A DNA stretch of 64,000 nt, from contig NC_092564.1 in NCBI RefSeq assembly GCF_037975245.1, positions 10,456,484 through 10,520,483 on the forward strand, given 5' to 3'. The position numbers were made by a program, and so were the translations under genes. The stretch comes from Apostichopus japonicus. Taxonomy: Eukaryota; Echinodermata; Holothuroidea; Aspidochirotida; Stichopodidae. Shown here in pieces: positions 9,273 to 20,466 of this stretch. The notes below the pieces were generated by a model. That model saw only the letters and a program-made list of their open reading frames with translations, had not been told where the DNA came from and made no database searches. The stretch's first letter is position 1; each line of letters starts with the position of its first letter.

Positions 9273-10571
9273 GATCTGCAATTGCTCACCAACCATATGT
9301 GGACCATATGTGGTATGACTAAATTTTATTGTGCTGAGCAGGTTGGTTACACAATGCAATGTTTTCAGTGCTATTATTTTGCTGCATATTCATGAGATGT
9401 GTGACAAAATAAGGTTCAGCTGAAATTTCCTTATAAACACAGAATCGGAAGAATTTTATTCCATTTGAGTTGATACTTAACATAATGATACCTCATAGCC
9501 TGCAGGAATGGTCCGTCTCGTTTTCTTGGCAGATATTTTCCACTTTCGCCCATGTTTGTTGCATCTCAATCATCATTTCCAGCTTTTTCTAATATATGTA
9601 GAGCCTTAATTACTATTAAGTGTGTGCAAACCCCCTTCCCTCCCCCCACACACAAACAAACGCATACACAAATTACTCATGTTACATCATGGAAACCATA
9701 ATGCATTTTACCTTGGTTGATTTTTCATATATTGAACAAACTAATATTAAGAAAATGTCCCTTAACATATTACTTAATTCAAAAGGGAATTGCGATATAG
9801 CATCATTACGGTAATGTTGCTTTACCATTCCAATGTTGTTGTTATAGGAGAAATGATAAACTGCTTAAATCTTCATGGTGGTGGCAGCAACCCAATGAGA
9901 TTCCTGGCTTGCAGCCGACAATATCAGGAACTTGGCCAAAGTTGGTTGAGTTGATAATCTAACACACTGTCTAGACTGAGTTTGCAGCAAGAACAGCCAT
10001 CAAATTACCATTTCCCTAAAGAGTGGTGTAGCTGGGAACCACATTGCACTTTGCATGTGTGGCTGGAGTATTAATTTTATACAGGTTGTAAAACACTGCA
10101 TGAAGTCACATTTATTCTTTCATCAACATTGATCCTATCATCACAGAAATCCTCATAGAGGCATAAATTTCTAGAATAGGGACTGATATTGACCGACTTA
10201 AATTTCATCTGATCTTGAATTTGGTATGACCTCTATGTATTAACATATTCCTTAATTAACAAAGAAAAAAATGTAAATTTGTATTCAATATCCAATAAAT
10301 GTCTCGGAGCATTTAAATTTTTTATTGCAAGAAAGATTTTTTTAACAAAAGGAATCGATATACATATGAACATATCCACAGTGTACTAACACAAATAATT
10401 GCTGACCTGTGCTGTGATAGGTTGTTGAATATAGCTGTTGCATGTAATCCATAAATTTAATTATTCTATATTTCAGGAACTTGCAGCCATTATCATCAGT
10501 ACAAACACACCAGATGAGGTTAGCAGCCCAAGTTTGAATATGATTCAAATATCCAATAGAAGAAATTTGAA
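9273..10571. other. Non-coding stretch
   Basis: A+T-rich sequence with short CA-rich and C-rich runs (around 9640-9665). No reading frame over about 90 codons and no recognised domain. Nothing here supports a gene. Confidence 0.5.
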
Positions 10572-10575
10572 TTAA

Positions 10576-12306
10576 AGGTAGTCTGTATAGGCAACAAATT
10601 TTAGCATACTTTTCTGAAGATTTCAAAAATTACATTCCTTGAGATTCTTATTTCCAGATTGGTCTCAGACATTCTAAATGAACACACAAGATGACTGAAT
10701 GTCTCAGTGAGGTAAATTTCCTCCAGGGTGGTAATGACAACAGTTTAAAATGTTGACAAATGTGACCGTATTGGAACTTTTGGCATATTTGGGGCCAAAC
10801 AAACCTCTCCCCCCCCCCCCTGCACAATTTCCCACCCCAACCTATGTTGTATATTTCTCTTTCACAATATATGTTACCTTCTTACAGGGAGAAACATGAT
10901 CAAGGTCAATACAGCCCCACAGTTATTGCATATATATCCAACTCTTGCAAAGAATACTGGTTTTTCTATTTCAAATTGAGTTTTCTGTTTCATTATTTTA
11001 TGGATATAGATCCATGTTATTGTGAATTTCTTGATCGTGGAAAATCACTGGCCATGCTCGAAAAGTCACATTAAATATTGTTAAATGTTTTTATTTCAGG
11101 AACAAAGCAATCCTGTAACTGTAAAGGTAAGTAACCTAAGACAACCCATGCAGCTTTAGAAATAAATTCATTAAGGCAGGGATTGCAAGCTACGGAGGTG
11201 CAAGACTTCATGTGACTTGATCCTCCCCACCTGGAAATGTTGAAAAATGGAAGACTTTTACTGTGCCAGGACCATATCCTTGACAAACTCCTATGCCTGG
11301 AGAAGGGAAAATCCCAACCTATATGGGCACAATTGCAAGGGGCATTTTGTGATGTTCCAGCCCCATCCCAAGGATTGGCACTTATTGCAGAATATAATAA
11401 TTTTCACTTCAACAATGAAGGTTTTAAGTTTTATTATCCCCCAAATATACTACATTTCCAACATGGGCACTCTCTTTGTCAAGTTCATGATACCTCTACT
11501 CCTTTCTCCCAGTAGCATATTCCAACAAATGGTTATTAAGATATGATGTGTTTATCATTTTACTTGATGAGAGTAACTTTTCAGCTACAAAAGCTAGTGA
11601 CAGACGTCCAAGAAAGTGCTTTGAAACATCAAGCAATCATAAAAAAAAATAGATACAAATGAAGGCTGCAACCCTAAACTTTTCCACTTATATTGATGAG
11701 CCACCCATGTCAGATGTAGATTTCCTACAAATCTAAATTTTCCTTCTTTTATAGCTTCTTTGCAGCATCATTTAACACTATGATGGACATAGCTCTGAAT
11801 TAATGGAAGTAATCAAAGCTCTCTTCCACGCAATTTCAACCTGAACTTCATGGGCCTCCTGTCTAGCAAGGTTGAAACAGATTCTTCCAGAGTTTGATTC
11901 AACTGCACAGGAGGATGCATTAGAATTCCTTGGTGCAGTTTATACATCATCATGCACTTCCTGTAACCAAAGCCAGTGCAAACTTTTAGATGAGTAAGAG
12001 ATATAGATCCTTCTGTGAAAAGCATCAAAGCAACCCCTCAAAAAATAAGTGAACTTTTCAATGTATTATTTAAATTTATGCCATGTTGGCCCAAATATTC
12101 AAATTTGGTCACCTTTGGTCAAAATTCTATAAACTGTTTTTATTGCAACTTTTGAGGAAATTTACCTCACAGGGACATTCAGTCATCTTGTGTGTTCATT
12201 AAGAATGTCTGAGAACAATTTGGACTAAGGGCCTACATGAAAGTAACTTGTTAAAAACTTCTAGCAATTATAGCATCCTATAATTTGGGGCATATACAGA
12301 CTACCT
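10576..12306. mobile_element. TTAA-flanked non-autonomous element with about 230-bp inverted ends
   Basis: The left end AGGTAGTCTGTATAGG follows TTAA (10572-10575). The right end, CAGACTACCT, is followed by TTAA (12307-12310). The two ends are inverted copies over about 230 bp, best conserved in CTCAGACATTCT and GTGAGGTAAATTTCCT. The 1.3-kb interior has no transposase-like frame, so the element would need a helper enzyme. TTAA duplications are typical of piggyBac-type elements, but the termini do not start with the CCC usual there, so I leave the superfamily open. A related copy starts at 43,218. Confidence 0.75.
11100..11126 (+). other. 27-nt micro-exon-like segment inside the TTAA element
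   Basis: TTTTTATTTCAG precedes and GTAAGTAA follows a 27-nt open segment encoding EQSNPVTVK. Both splice signals are strong matches to consensus. It could be chance, or an exon captured by the surrounding element. There is no flanking exon I can pair it with. Confidence 0.25.
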
Positions 12307-12310
12307 TTAA

Positions 12311-14828
12311 CATTGAAACTGATTGGGAATTAGCTTTAGGTTTGCAGGGAATTAGTCATTTTTAAAAGAGGTATCATGGCACCAGTTAGATCTGACTGAT
12401 AAACTTGCATCAATACAATGAGGATGCACATTTTGTAAGGCTGGGTTTAGATGATAGTCTGTATCTGATTTATAAGTTTGTTGCTCTTAATAGTAATTCT
12501 GATAATTTTAAGTAAAAGCTGAATGAAAGTTTTCATTTATACCTGATAATCCAGAGGGTAAAGGAACAAATGGAAATTGCAATAGAAATGCAACATTGTT
12601 GTAATGAGTAACTTATTTTTTCCTTTCCGGGTACTTCCTCTTACATACAACAAATGAGATGAAGTGGACTTCCTGCAATGAGACTTGGCACTGTCGGGCA
12701 AACTCATATCCAGTAATTCCAATATATCCTAGTAACAAGGGCTATATGTCATGCTTGAGTATGCAGGGGCACCTTGAGGTGTGTCTAGATTGCAAAGATC
12801 TTGAAGGCTTTTGTGAGTCCTGGTGAGTTCCTGCAAACTCCCTGTTTTTGTCATATTGTTTTCATTCCATGCTGTTTTGTGATATGTAAAATTGTTTCAA
12901 TATGTAACACAATGCATTTTTGTGAAGTAGCAGTATGTGTGTTTATGAGTGTAATGCTAAGAGCCTGTCATTACGATAACTCAATAAACTGACAAATGAA
13001 CAGTAGTCAAATTCTGAAACTATTAGTGATGTAATTTAATGGCCAGAATTCATACGTTGGAAATTTTCAGGTTTAGAATCCAGCTTGAGTTGAAATGATC
13101 CCATTGAGCAGTTCTAAATACTGTATACAGGCATCTTTTCATATTGACTGTAGATCTCTGGTGTTATGTCTTTCACAATTTATTAATTTATTAAGTGTTG
13201 TGGAAAGAGTTAATTTCACATAGGGTGACATGTATATGTGAAATTAATGAACTAGTTAATTGTATTTAATCGTCCAGTGTGACAAAATTACACTAAATCA
13301 CCATTGTCGCCCTAAGTGGTGAGTTTATGCTATGTCGTCCTAAGTGTTGTGAAAAGAGGTAAATTTACCTAGAGCAAAGATGTCGCCTTAGGAGCTTTAT
13401 GTGCAATTTACTATTTTTTAATTAAATACTTTGGTATTTGTATTAGGCAGAGGGATTATTATAAATAGCACACCATCAGTCCGGTTCTCCTTCAATACTT
13501 CTCTCCAGAAAGGACACAATTTTCTGGCCAATGGTTCAAGAACGGGATTGATAAAGTATACCGTTTGTATTAGAAACCATTACTTCATCTAGCCAAGGAT
13601 GTGAAGAATTATTAGTCTCCAGTAGTTCTTGATTCAGTGGTTCATATTCAATTCATGTTGAGTTTTCAGGAACTATTACCAGTTATGCAACAATTTTTTT
13701 TTCCCTGGCTCAGTCTCATCCCTGTAGGTATATTACTATCACTAATCTGGGGAAATTGCATTTAAAATATAAATATGTTTATCAGCTGGTCAACAGTTAT
13801 TTAAGGTATCATTTAATTGTTTTCATTTACTCCATTAGTGGTTTTCCCTTTTCCAACAGCTTTACTGGAAAGACTCTTGCTCAGCCGCATTACACAAACA
13901 CTTTACGAACAGAATACTGCAGATAGCTGATCGTTAACGTTGTTAGGAATCCACATGCAGTTCTGGTTATAAAAACAGTAAGAGACAAGATCTGTATTTC
14001 AATCTATGTTTATGGTTAACTACGATTAAGAATAATGAATTGTAATTTTAATAAATGAGCCCTTCAGTACTGATAACCAGGATTTTAGTTATCTATTTTT
14101 TCTTTCTTTACAGTACAGAAATGCAGGGTTGCACTACACCATTTCCCACAGAGGAAGTATGGCAGAAAACAGGTGGAATTTTACATATAAATGCCAAAAA
14201 TGTGCTGGACAGAAAGGTTCAATAAACTTTTGGAACATTGACACCTCATTCACTTACATGAGGAAACCTTTTCTCATAGATGTTGAATAAACACTTGTAA
14301 GAAGATTAACATGTAGAATTGGTTCTGAAACTAAATCAGTATTTATGAACTCCTCACATCTATGATCTCACCATAAAAGAACAGAAGCAAGTTGTTGAGT
14401 TTGAAGAGTTTATTAAAGCAACTTAAAATTAGGAAAAAGTTTCATATTCAAGAAGAAATCAAATTTCAACTTTATGATAAAGAATGGGATGATTGCAGGT
14501 GGGTGGGTGTGAAAAACCTCTCAGCTACCTCAAAGGGGAAAAGTGAAAGTAATACCCATCACCTCAGAGCTTATACCATCACAGACTTACACTCACTAAG
14601 TAGTACATGTAGCTTATTTGATAGGGAAGTTGTAGGTCTGGTGAGTAGCCTACTTCTGTGCAGTGTAGCAGAGCAAAAGCGACAGAAGTTGAAAAGCAAA
14701 TATTACTACACAATGTGGTGTAAGAATCAGCTGAACTGAGCCCCAAGCTGCATTCAGAATAAGCTTAGGCCTATATACATTTAGAAATACTGTATGTAAC
14801 TGGAAAGCTCACACCTTTGCAATTTCAG
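12311..14828. other. Mostly non-coding stretch
   Basis: A+T-rich sequence without a recognised gene. A TAAGTGTTGTGGAAAGAG-like word occurs at about 13,192 and again, diverged, at about 13,351, with nearby GTCGCCCTAAG words, so a small old repeat lies at 13,190-13,400. A frame of 115 codons at 14,392-14,739 (non-ATG start) has mixed composition and no family I recognise. Confidence 0.4.
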
Positions 14829-15243
14829 ACCAAGATTGGATGGCATGGGCTGATGACATAAATGAAAAGTTGGCAAAACATACATCAGCCCCAGCAAATT
14901 ACACAGAGGGATGCAGAATGTGGACAGGTGCCTACACCATCAGTAAGCCAGGGGCACCAGCATATGGCATTATTTTCACAATGCTAACCCTGGCAGCTAA
15001 GAGAAGAGGCAGCAGAGTCCACATTCTGACATATATGCTCTTCAAAGTATTGTGCAAAGTAAAGAAATCTTAAGGACCAAACCATTTGACATCTCCTACA
15101 TATGCCACAACAGCCTACATGTGGAGAGAGGTGTCACATCTCTCAACAGTATCTTTCAGTGCAACACAGCAGAAAGCCTTGAAAGTTTGATGGCACTTGC
15201 CAAGTTTATGGTCATCAGCTTGGTTGCCTACTTCCCTGACTGA
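14829..15243 (+). pseudogene. Decayed HNH (His-Me finger) endonuclease-like gene relic
   Basis: A TTTCAG acceptor is followed by QDWMAWADDINEKL, then CRMWTGAYTISKPGAPAYG, a pattern like the C-x-x-WTGA...YG start of zinc-binding-loop HNH proteins. RVHILTYMLFK follows, where the family usually has a VHR-x-x-YM segment. After a frameshift near 15,045 comes FDISYICHNSLHVERG, close to the family's DISHxCHNSLCVNPxHL core, but the first His is Tyr and the second Cys of that core is His. The usual C-terminal Cys-His zinc ligands are not visible. Such genes occur in many marine invertebrates. The breaks mean this copy is not functional as a nuclease. The identification rests on motif memory. Confidence 0.5.
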
Positions 15244-15884
15244 GTGATACTGTTTTAACTCATAACAGTGAGTGTGGATAGACTCAGTTTACAAATTACT
15301 GGCATCACTGATAAATATTGTCATCTTCATCATCAGTGTAGTTTTTCATCCTAGAGTAACTGGTCATGAATCAGTTGATCTTTCTTATAGATACTGGACT
15401 GGTTTATGTTTTTAGCTCTACCATGCAGCTTGTACTTTCTGAGTTGTGCTCTCCTCCATCTGTATGCTCTGCCTCTCTTACGTAATTCATCACATTGCTG
15501 TTTTCTTTGCATCTATTTCAGAGTCTGGATACATGGACTATTTGAGCTCACTTTTAATACTGCAGCTTCCATCTTACTTGCTATGGACTCTTGAGGCACA
15601 CTATATGTTATGTGTATGGAACTGTAGTCCCTGTACTGATCCAATGCACAAAAGTGTGGTACTATGTTTTGGATTGGTCACAGGGAAAGCCTTATTGATG
15701 ACATCTGCTTTTGAGTGGAAGTCTCAAAACGAGTGGACCATAATCATTTGCTGCAGGTCGGTGTCTCAGATATTTTGTTAGCTTCCTGCTGTCAGTGTGG
15801 GATATTAGCAGAGAACCCTTTGCAGCATTTGGCATACATGGAAATGTGTACTTCCTCAATGTTGATAAAGTGCTTTTGATATTT
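15244..15884. other. Non-coding stretch between the HNH relic and a LINE tail
   Basis: Overlapping plus-strand frames near 15,406-15,780 have no start context or motif and look like chance. Nothing else is supported here. Confidence 0.4.
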
Positions 15885-16540
15885 CAGATATAAGAAATTT
15901 ATTGACCATAAAAATTGGCATTCAGTCCATCTCAGTAAAACAGACAATAAAACAATCATAAATACATTGAAAATACATAAAAATCTGATTCCTAAAACGA
16001 AAAATTAAGACTACTATGTCCATATTCTGACACATATATTTGGCCTATTTCCTACATAATTCATTGGCAAGATTGAGAATAGCCCTTTGCAAGAAAGAAC
16101 ACCTGTATCTCTCGGTTCAGCAACTCATGACAATTAGTCTGCCTGTTTGATTGCTGTAATATACTCGATGCCCCAGAGGATGTTGGGATGACATGATTGA
16201 CTTCATATTACTCTGTGATACTCTGACAAGCAACTCATCTACTGAACTGAGGTCATGTGACCGACAAACTTTCCTTGCTTTAGAAACTAGTCTACTTAAC
16301 TTGGTCATGTCTCTAGCAGTAGTATTTTCACCCCACGCGGCTAAACAGAATGTAATGGTGGTCTTGATTGCCGATTTTAATATAGAACAGAGAAATAACA
16401 GTTGGTCTAGTCCGAATAAATTAAGCTTCTGTAATAGGAACATACGCTGATTAGTTTTTGCTAGAATACGTTTTACATGTTCATCCCACTCCAATTTATC
16501 AGTGATGGTTTCTCCCAGGTATTTATAAGATTGTCAAGCG
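15885..16540 (-). pseudogene. 5'-truncated LINE: C-terminal part of reverse transcriptase and 3' UTR
   Basis: The minus strand encodes YKYLGETITDKLEWDEHVK and NQRMFLLQKL, then TFCLAAWGENTTARD, the standard region after the RT palm in jockey/CR1/L2-type LINEs. An in-frame TGA near 16,128 interrupts the tail, which continues TERYRCSFLQRAILNLANEL to a stop at 16,047-16,045. An AATAAA lies at the 3' end near 15,895. The 5' end breaks off at about 16,540 against transposase-like sequence, as expected for a truncated insertion. Confidence 0.8.
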
Positions 16541-17095
16541 CTTCTTAGTCACAGTTTTTGCAGGAACATATCAGAGGAGATTACTGCTTTAATATAGTCA
16601 GTGCTCTGCGGAGTGACTTGAGTAGGTGAACTTGATCTAACAGGTTAAGTTCACTTTCAGAATGAGTAGTTACAGCCATTGTACTACTGAACCTTTTACA
16701 TGCCTTGCCATCAGCATCAGTTGTGAGACACTTGACCATTAGTGGATTCTTACCTGTTAGTAATTTGGATTCACAAATCTTTCCACCATTTTGTTCATCT
16801 CCGAAATAGGGCATCTTTGCTGAACAGCCCTCATTGCCTGGACTTTGTACCTTGTGATCCCTTCTTCTTTTCATTTCACCCATTAAGCACAACTTGTTAC
16901 TGTGATGGTAACCAATAACAAATGTATCCATGGTGACATTCACAACTATTACATCTCTGCATTGGCTTGCAGGGGCAAATGGAGTCTTACTTCTTGCATT
17001 ATACTTAGAGGGTTGTGATATTGATGATCATATTCTGCCTGAATTGGAAAGTCTTTGGAGAGGCCATGCAGTTGCAGTGTCTTCTTAATTAGAAC
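16541..17095 (-). pseudogene. Mutator-like (MULE) transposase relic
   Basis: The minus strand reads LQLHGLSKDFPIQAEYD ... NPLS, then after a +1/-1 shift near 17,005 SKTPFAPASQ ... VIVVNVTMDTFVIGYHHSNK, then CSAKMPYFGDEQ and LMVKCLTTDADGKACKRF. The order (PIQ-x-E-D-x-x-Y-x-NP, TPF-x-P, N-x-T, then a TTD-x-D-x-K-A catalytic-like Asp segment at about 16,718-16,708) fits the Mutator-like transposase domain found in many marine invertebrates. The N-terminus and the C-terminal catalytic part are missing, and the 3' side is cut by the LINE tail at 16,540. Family assignment is from memory of the motif series. Confidence 0.6.
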
Positions 17096-17144
17096 CCTCT
17101 TTTGTGCCATATTATTTTTGATTAATTTCTTTCATTACATGTAG

Positions 17145-17295
17145 GTACAAACTGGTTGTAGTGTACTGACCACAGGACTGGGAGGAGACATGCTGTTGAG
17201 CAATCTACGAGCTGCACTTGAACTGCCCACTACTCAGAGGAAGCGGGGTCTACCCGTTCCTGGGAAAGGCATCCATACCTGGCGCTCATCCTGTA
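17145..17295 (+). CDS. Exon-like segment A of an unidentified gene
   Basis: Flanked by TGTAG and GTAAGT. The 151 nt are open in one frame, encoding GLGGDMLLSNLRAALEL, TTQRKRGLPVPGKGIHTW and RSSC. Composition is more G+C-rich and less repetitive than the surroundings, which supports coding. It ends in phase 1. The next exon-like segment on this strand (23,781) begins in phase 0, so at least one exon between them is unseen, or the two belong to different genes. I do not recognise the protein. Confidence 0.5.
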
Positions 17296-17851
17296 GTAAG
17301 TAATGTTTATATGTACATGCTATTGTGTCTGGGCTGGGTAAAATATAATTCCTTATCCTAGGTTGCCAGGGTCAGCTCTGTGCATCGTTGTCTTTGTAGA
17401 GAGTTTCAGAGTATGTTTGGTAGACCAAACCAACTGTGAATAGGAAATAACGGCTTTCAAACAGCATGTGTGTGTATTTGATTAGATGTGTGTGTGCGTG
17501 AAGCTATGGGGTTGGAATGGGATTTATTGTGATTGGTGATTACCCAGTATGTGAACATAAAGCATTCGATATTATTTATAATTCCTTTTGAAACAGGATT
17601 ACTGGAGCATGAAGTTGATGGACAAATTTAGGAGTGAGAGGAACACATGCAAGCAGTAAAGAGGAGAAGAAACAGTTAAGTGACACCTGTTCCACTGAAA
17701 AATAACCAAGTAGATGACCCAGCTAGCAAACAAAGGCATAAAATGTAAGTACAGGTATAACTTTTGAGAATGAAGCTCATCTTGAGGAAAATAGACATCA
17801 TTAAATAATTAACATACTAGACTAAAATTGCATTATGCAGTCCTATTCACA
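17296..17851. other. Intron-like non-coding stretch
   Basis: TG-rich and A-rich sequence with no recognised feature between exon-like segment A and the 3' tail of the LINE. Confidence 0.5.
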
Positions 17852-18001
17852 AATTTGATTTGATTTGTTTATCACGTGAATATATTCAATGTGATAGGAA
17901 GTCCTCTAAAAAACCTTCAGATGGCTTAACAAAGTAGAGGACTCCCTGTAAAGAAAAGGAAAAAGAAAACAAAATATATAAGAAAAAATGAACGTGTTCA
18001 A

Positions 18002-18219
18002 TTAATAAGATGCAATAATTTTTTGAATAAAGTTTCTTCTGAATGATTTTGCAGAAGGTTTATTTGTAATATTGTCTGATAGAGAATTCCATGTTTTGAT
18101 TGTACGTGCCCTTAGTGATAACATCCCCATTGTAGAATTATACCTGTTATCATGTGCATTGCCTGAAGATCTGGTATTGTAATGATGAATATCACTGTTA
18201 CATATTAAGTAGTCATAAA
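18002..18219 (-). pseudogene. C-terminal end of LINE ORF2
   Basis: The minus strand reads YDYLICNSDIHHYNTRSS, then RARTIKTWNSLSDNI and a Lys-rich end, stopping at 18,004-18,002. The HxYNTRSS and WNSL motifs are the usual tail of CR1/L2-type RT proteins. It is separated from the rest of ORF2 by the 891-bp insertion. Confidence 0.8.
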
Positions 18220-19110
18220 CATATCAATTCCTTAGCGCCATTCCTTGTGCGCCACACGAACTGAGTTCGACCGCCTCAGTTTTAGGCCTATGACTTTACC
18301 ATATAGACCATTTTCCTACAGCCATAGCGTGAAAAGTTAATACCGAAAAAACTTAGTTCAAACGGCACTAAACAGAGAAATGTGTTGTCTCTAAAGTTCT
18401 GTTATTTTCTTAACAATACAGTTCAAAATTCCACCGGACTTCGGTGATTTACGATGCAAGGTTAGTAAATATCGAACTCAAAACCTTCATTGAAAACACA
18501 CAGTAAATACTGAAGAAAATCACCATTTGATAGCCGTACTTTGTTTGCGTAACCATCCTCTTGAATATTCATTGACAAATTTAGTTCAAACGATTTTGGA
18601 AAGGATTTTTTCTTAACTTTACATTGATGTTAAATTCATTTTCATTGGTCACTGTCTTCAATCGGACCAAGTGCAATCCAATCGAATGTCTTCTAAGAAA
18701 AATGCAAGTTTCGCTTTCTTCAGTGGGCACGCCGTTACGTAATATGTGTATCCTGTACTCTGCAATAGGGTACAGCTACGCAATGCACAGTGCTCACCTA
18801 CATCGCAACAGCCGAGTTTCGCTTTCAAAACGTCATATTTTATTGAACTTAATATTATTTCAAAGAAAATGACCGTGAAATATGCATCATAAATATTGAA
18901 GCAAGTTAGTACCAATTAATTTATCAACTGCAATCCTATAATTATAGAAACACCGTTTAAGACCCCCTGATGAATGGAATAGTCCAAACAACTTGTCCGC
19001 ACAGAGCCACAGGATTTTCGGTCAAGGTGATGAGTCATACGCGTTGGTCAGTAAGAGGGCTATTTTGAAGAATGTTTAGTGTGCATTTTAGAAAGAAAGG
19101 AATTGATATG
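18220..19110. mobile_element. 891-bp insertion with 14-bp perfect inverted ends inside the LINE
   Basis: The ends are CATATCAATTCCTT (18,220-18,233) and AAGGAATTGATATG (19,097-19,110), an exact 14-bp inverted repeat. LINE protein similarity stops at GLLPNA on one side and resumes with YDYLICN on the other. Removing the segment leaves the LINE frame in register, which supports an insertion rather than random decay. No transposase-like frame is present. Any target-site duplication is at most about 3 bp (CTT/TTT on the minus strand) and is not certain. Confidence 0.6.
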
Positions 19111-20466
19111 AAGCATTTGGTAACAGTCCATTCCATGCCTTATAAGCAAATGTAGCAAGGTTAACCCTAATAATGTCATCAGCTTTTAACAACTTAGAAC
19201 GCTTAAAAAGAGGATTTGTATGGTCCCGTGGTTTGGCATGTGTTATATGGCGGACTGCTCTCTTCTGTGTAATACAAATGGGATTCAGATTGGTATATCT
19301 AGTACCAGACCATATGTTACAACAATACGTAATATGTGGCTGGACTAATGTCTGATAGAGAATCTTTAATATGTGTTGTGGCAGATAACGCTTAGGCTTA
19401 GCTAAAACACCGGTGTTTTTTGCAACTTTTTTACAGACAGTTGTAATGTGGTCACACCATTTAAGTTAATGATCTATATATACGCCTAAAAATCTAGTAC
19501 TATTGACTTGTTGTAGTCTTTTACTACCCATAGTAATATCAGCATTCCATGTAAAATTTTTAAAAGTATTAAAAACTATATAGTTTGTTTTATCAATATT
19601 CAATTATAATTTGTTGCCAGCGAACCAGTCACTGAACTTGTCTAATTCAGTTGATACTTCAATATGAAATAAAGTTCTCGATTGTGATACAAAGAAAATA
19701 TTTGTGTCGTCAGCAAACAAAACAACTTTAACTTTATCAGAAACATTGGTAATGTCATTAACATATAGGATAAAAAGCAATGGACCAAGTATAGAGCCTT
19801 GTGGCACACCACATTGAATTCTCTCCGGTTGGGAATGAGCATTTTTGTAGGATGTATATTGGTAGCGGTTTGCTAAGTAACTGTCGATCCAATTAAGAGG
19901 GGTTCCTCTTATGCCGTAACGGTGTTATTTATTAAGCAGAATTGTGTGGTCTATTGTGTCAAAGACCTTTGAGAGGTCCAGGAAAACCCCGACACAGGTA
20001 CTATTCTTGTCAAGATTACTATACAAATTGTCAATGGCATCAGCTAGTGCTAGCTCAGTGGGGTGTTCAGGACGGAATCCATACTGTTCCTGGCATAAAA
20101 TGTTATATTTTGAAATAAAGTTAAAAATACGATTATACATAAGCCTTTCAACTATTTTGGAAAAAACATGATAATAGTGAATATAGGTCGATAATTTTCA
20201 AAGTTTTCTGAATCCCCTTTCTTAAAGACAGGGATGACCTTAGCAATTTTTAGCATATCAGGAAAAATACCGGTATTGAAAGACAAATTACAAATGTGGG
20301 TTAATGGTTTGGTAATAAATAGGATAACTTGTCTTACAATACCAGGCTTAAAATCATCGTATCCAGCTGCTTTATCTGGTTTCATGCAAGAGGCTGCTGT
20401 TTTTAACAACTCCTCCTCACTGACAGGATGAGAAAACATGGAATGAGTGTTAACATCAATGTTCAC
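19111..20466 (-). pseudogene. LINE ORF2 reverse transcriptase domain (broken)
   Basis: Motifs in order on the minus strand: KPDKAAGYDDFKPGI and PVFKKGD (20,466-20,152), QYGFRPEHPTELAL and FLDLSKVFDTIDH (20,140-19,925), PQGSILGPLLFILYVND and LFADDTN with the FADD catalytic pair at 19,717-19,706, then WFAGNKL and a thumb region with RFLGVYID and WCDHI (to about 19,450). The pieces lie in different frames, so at least two frameshifts have occurred. The family copies its RNA at the nicked target. This copy cannot. Confidence 0.9.
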
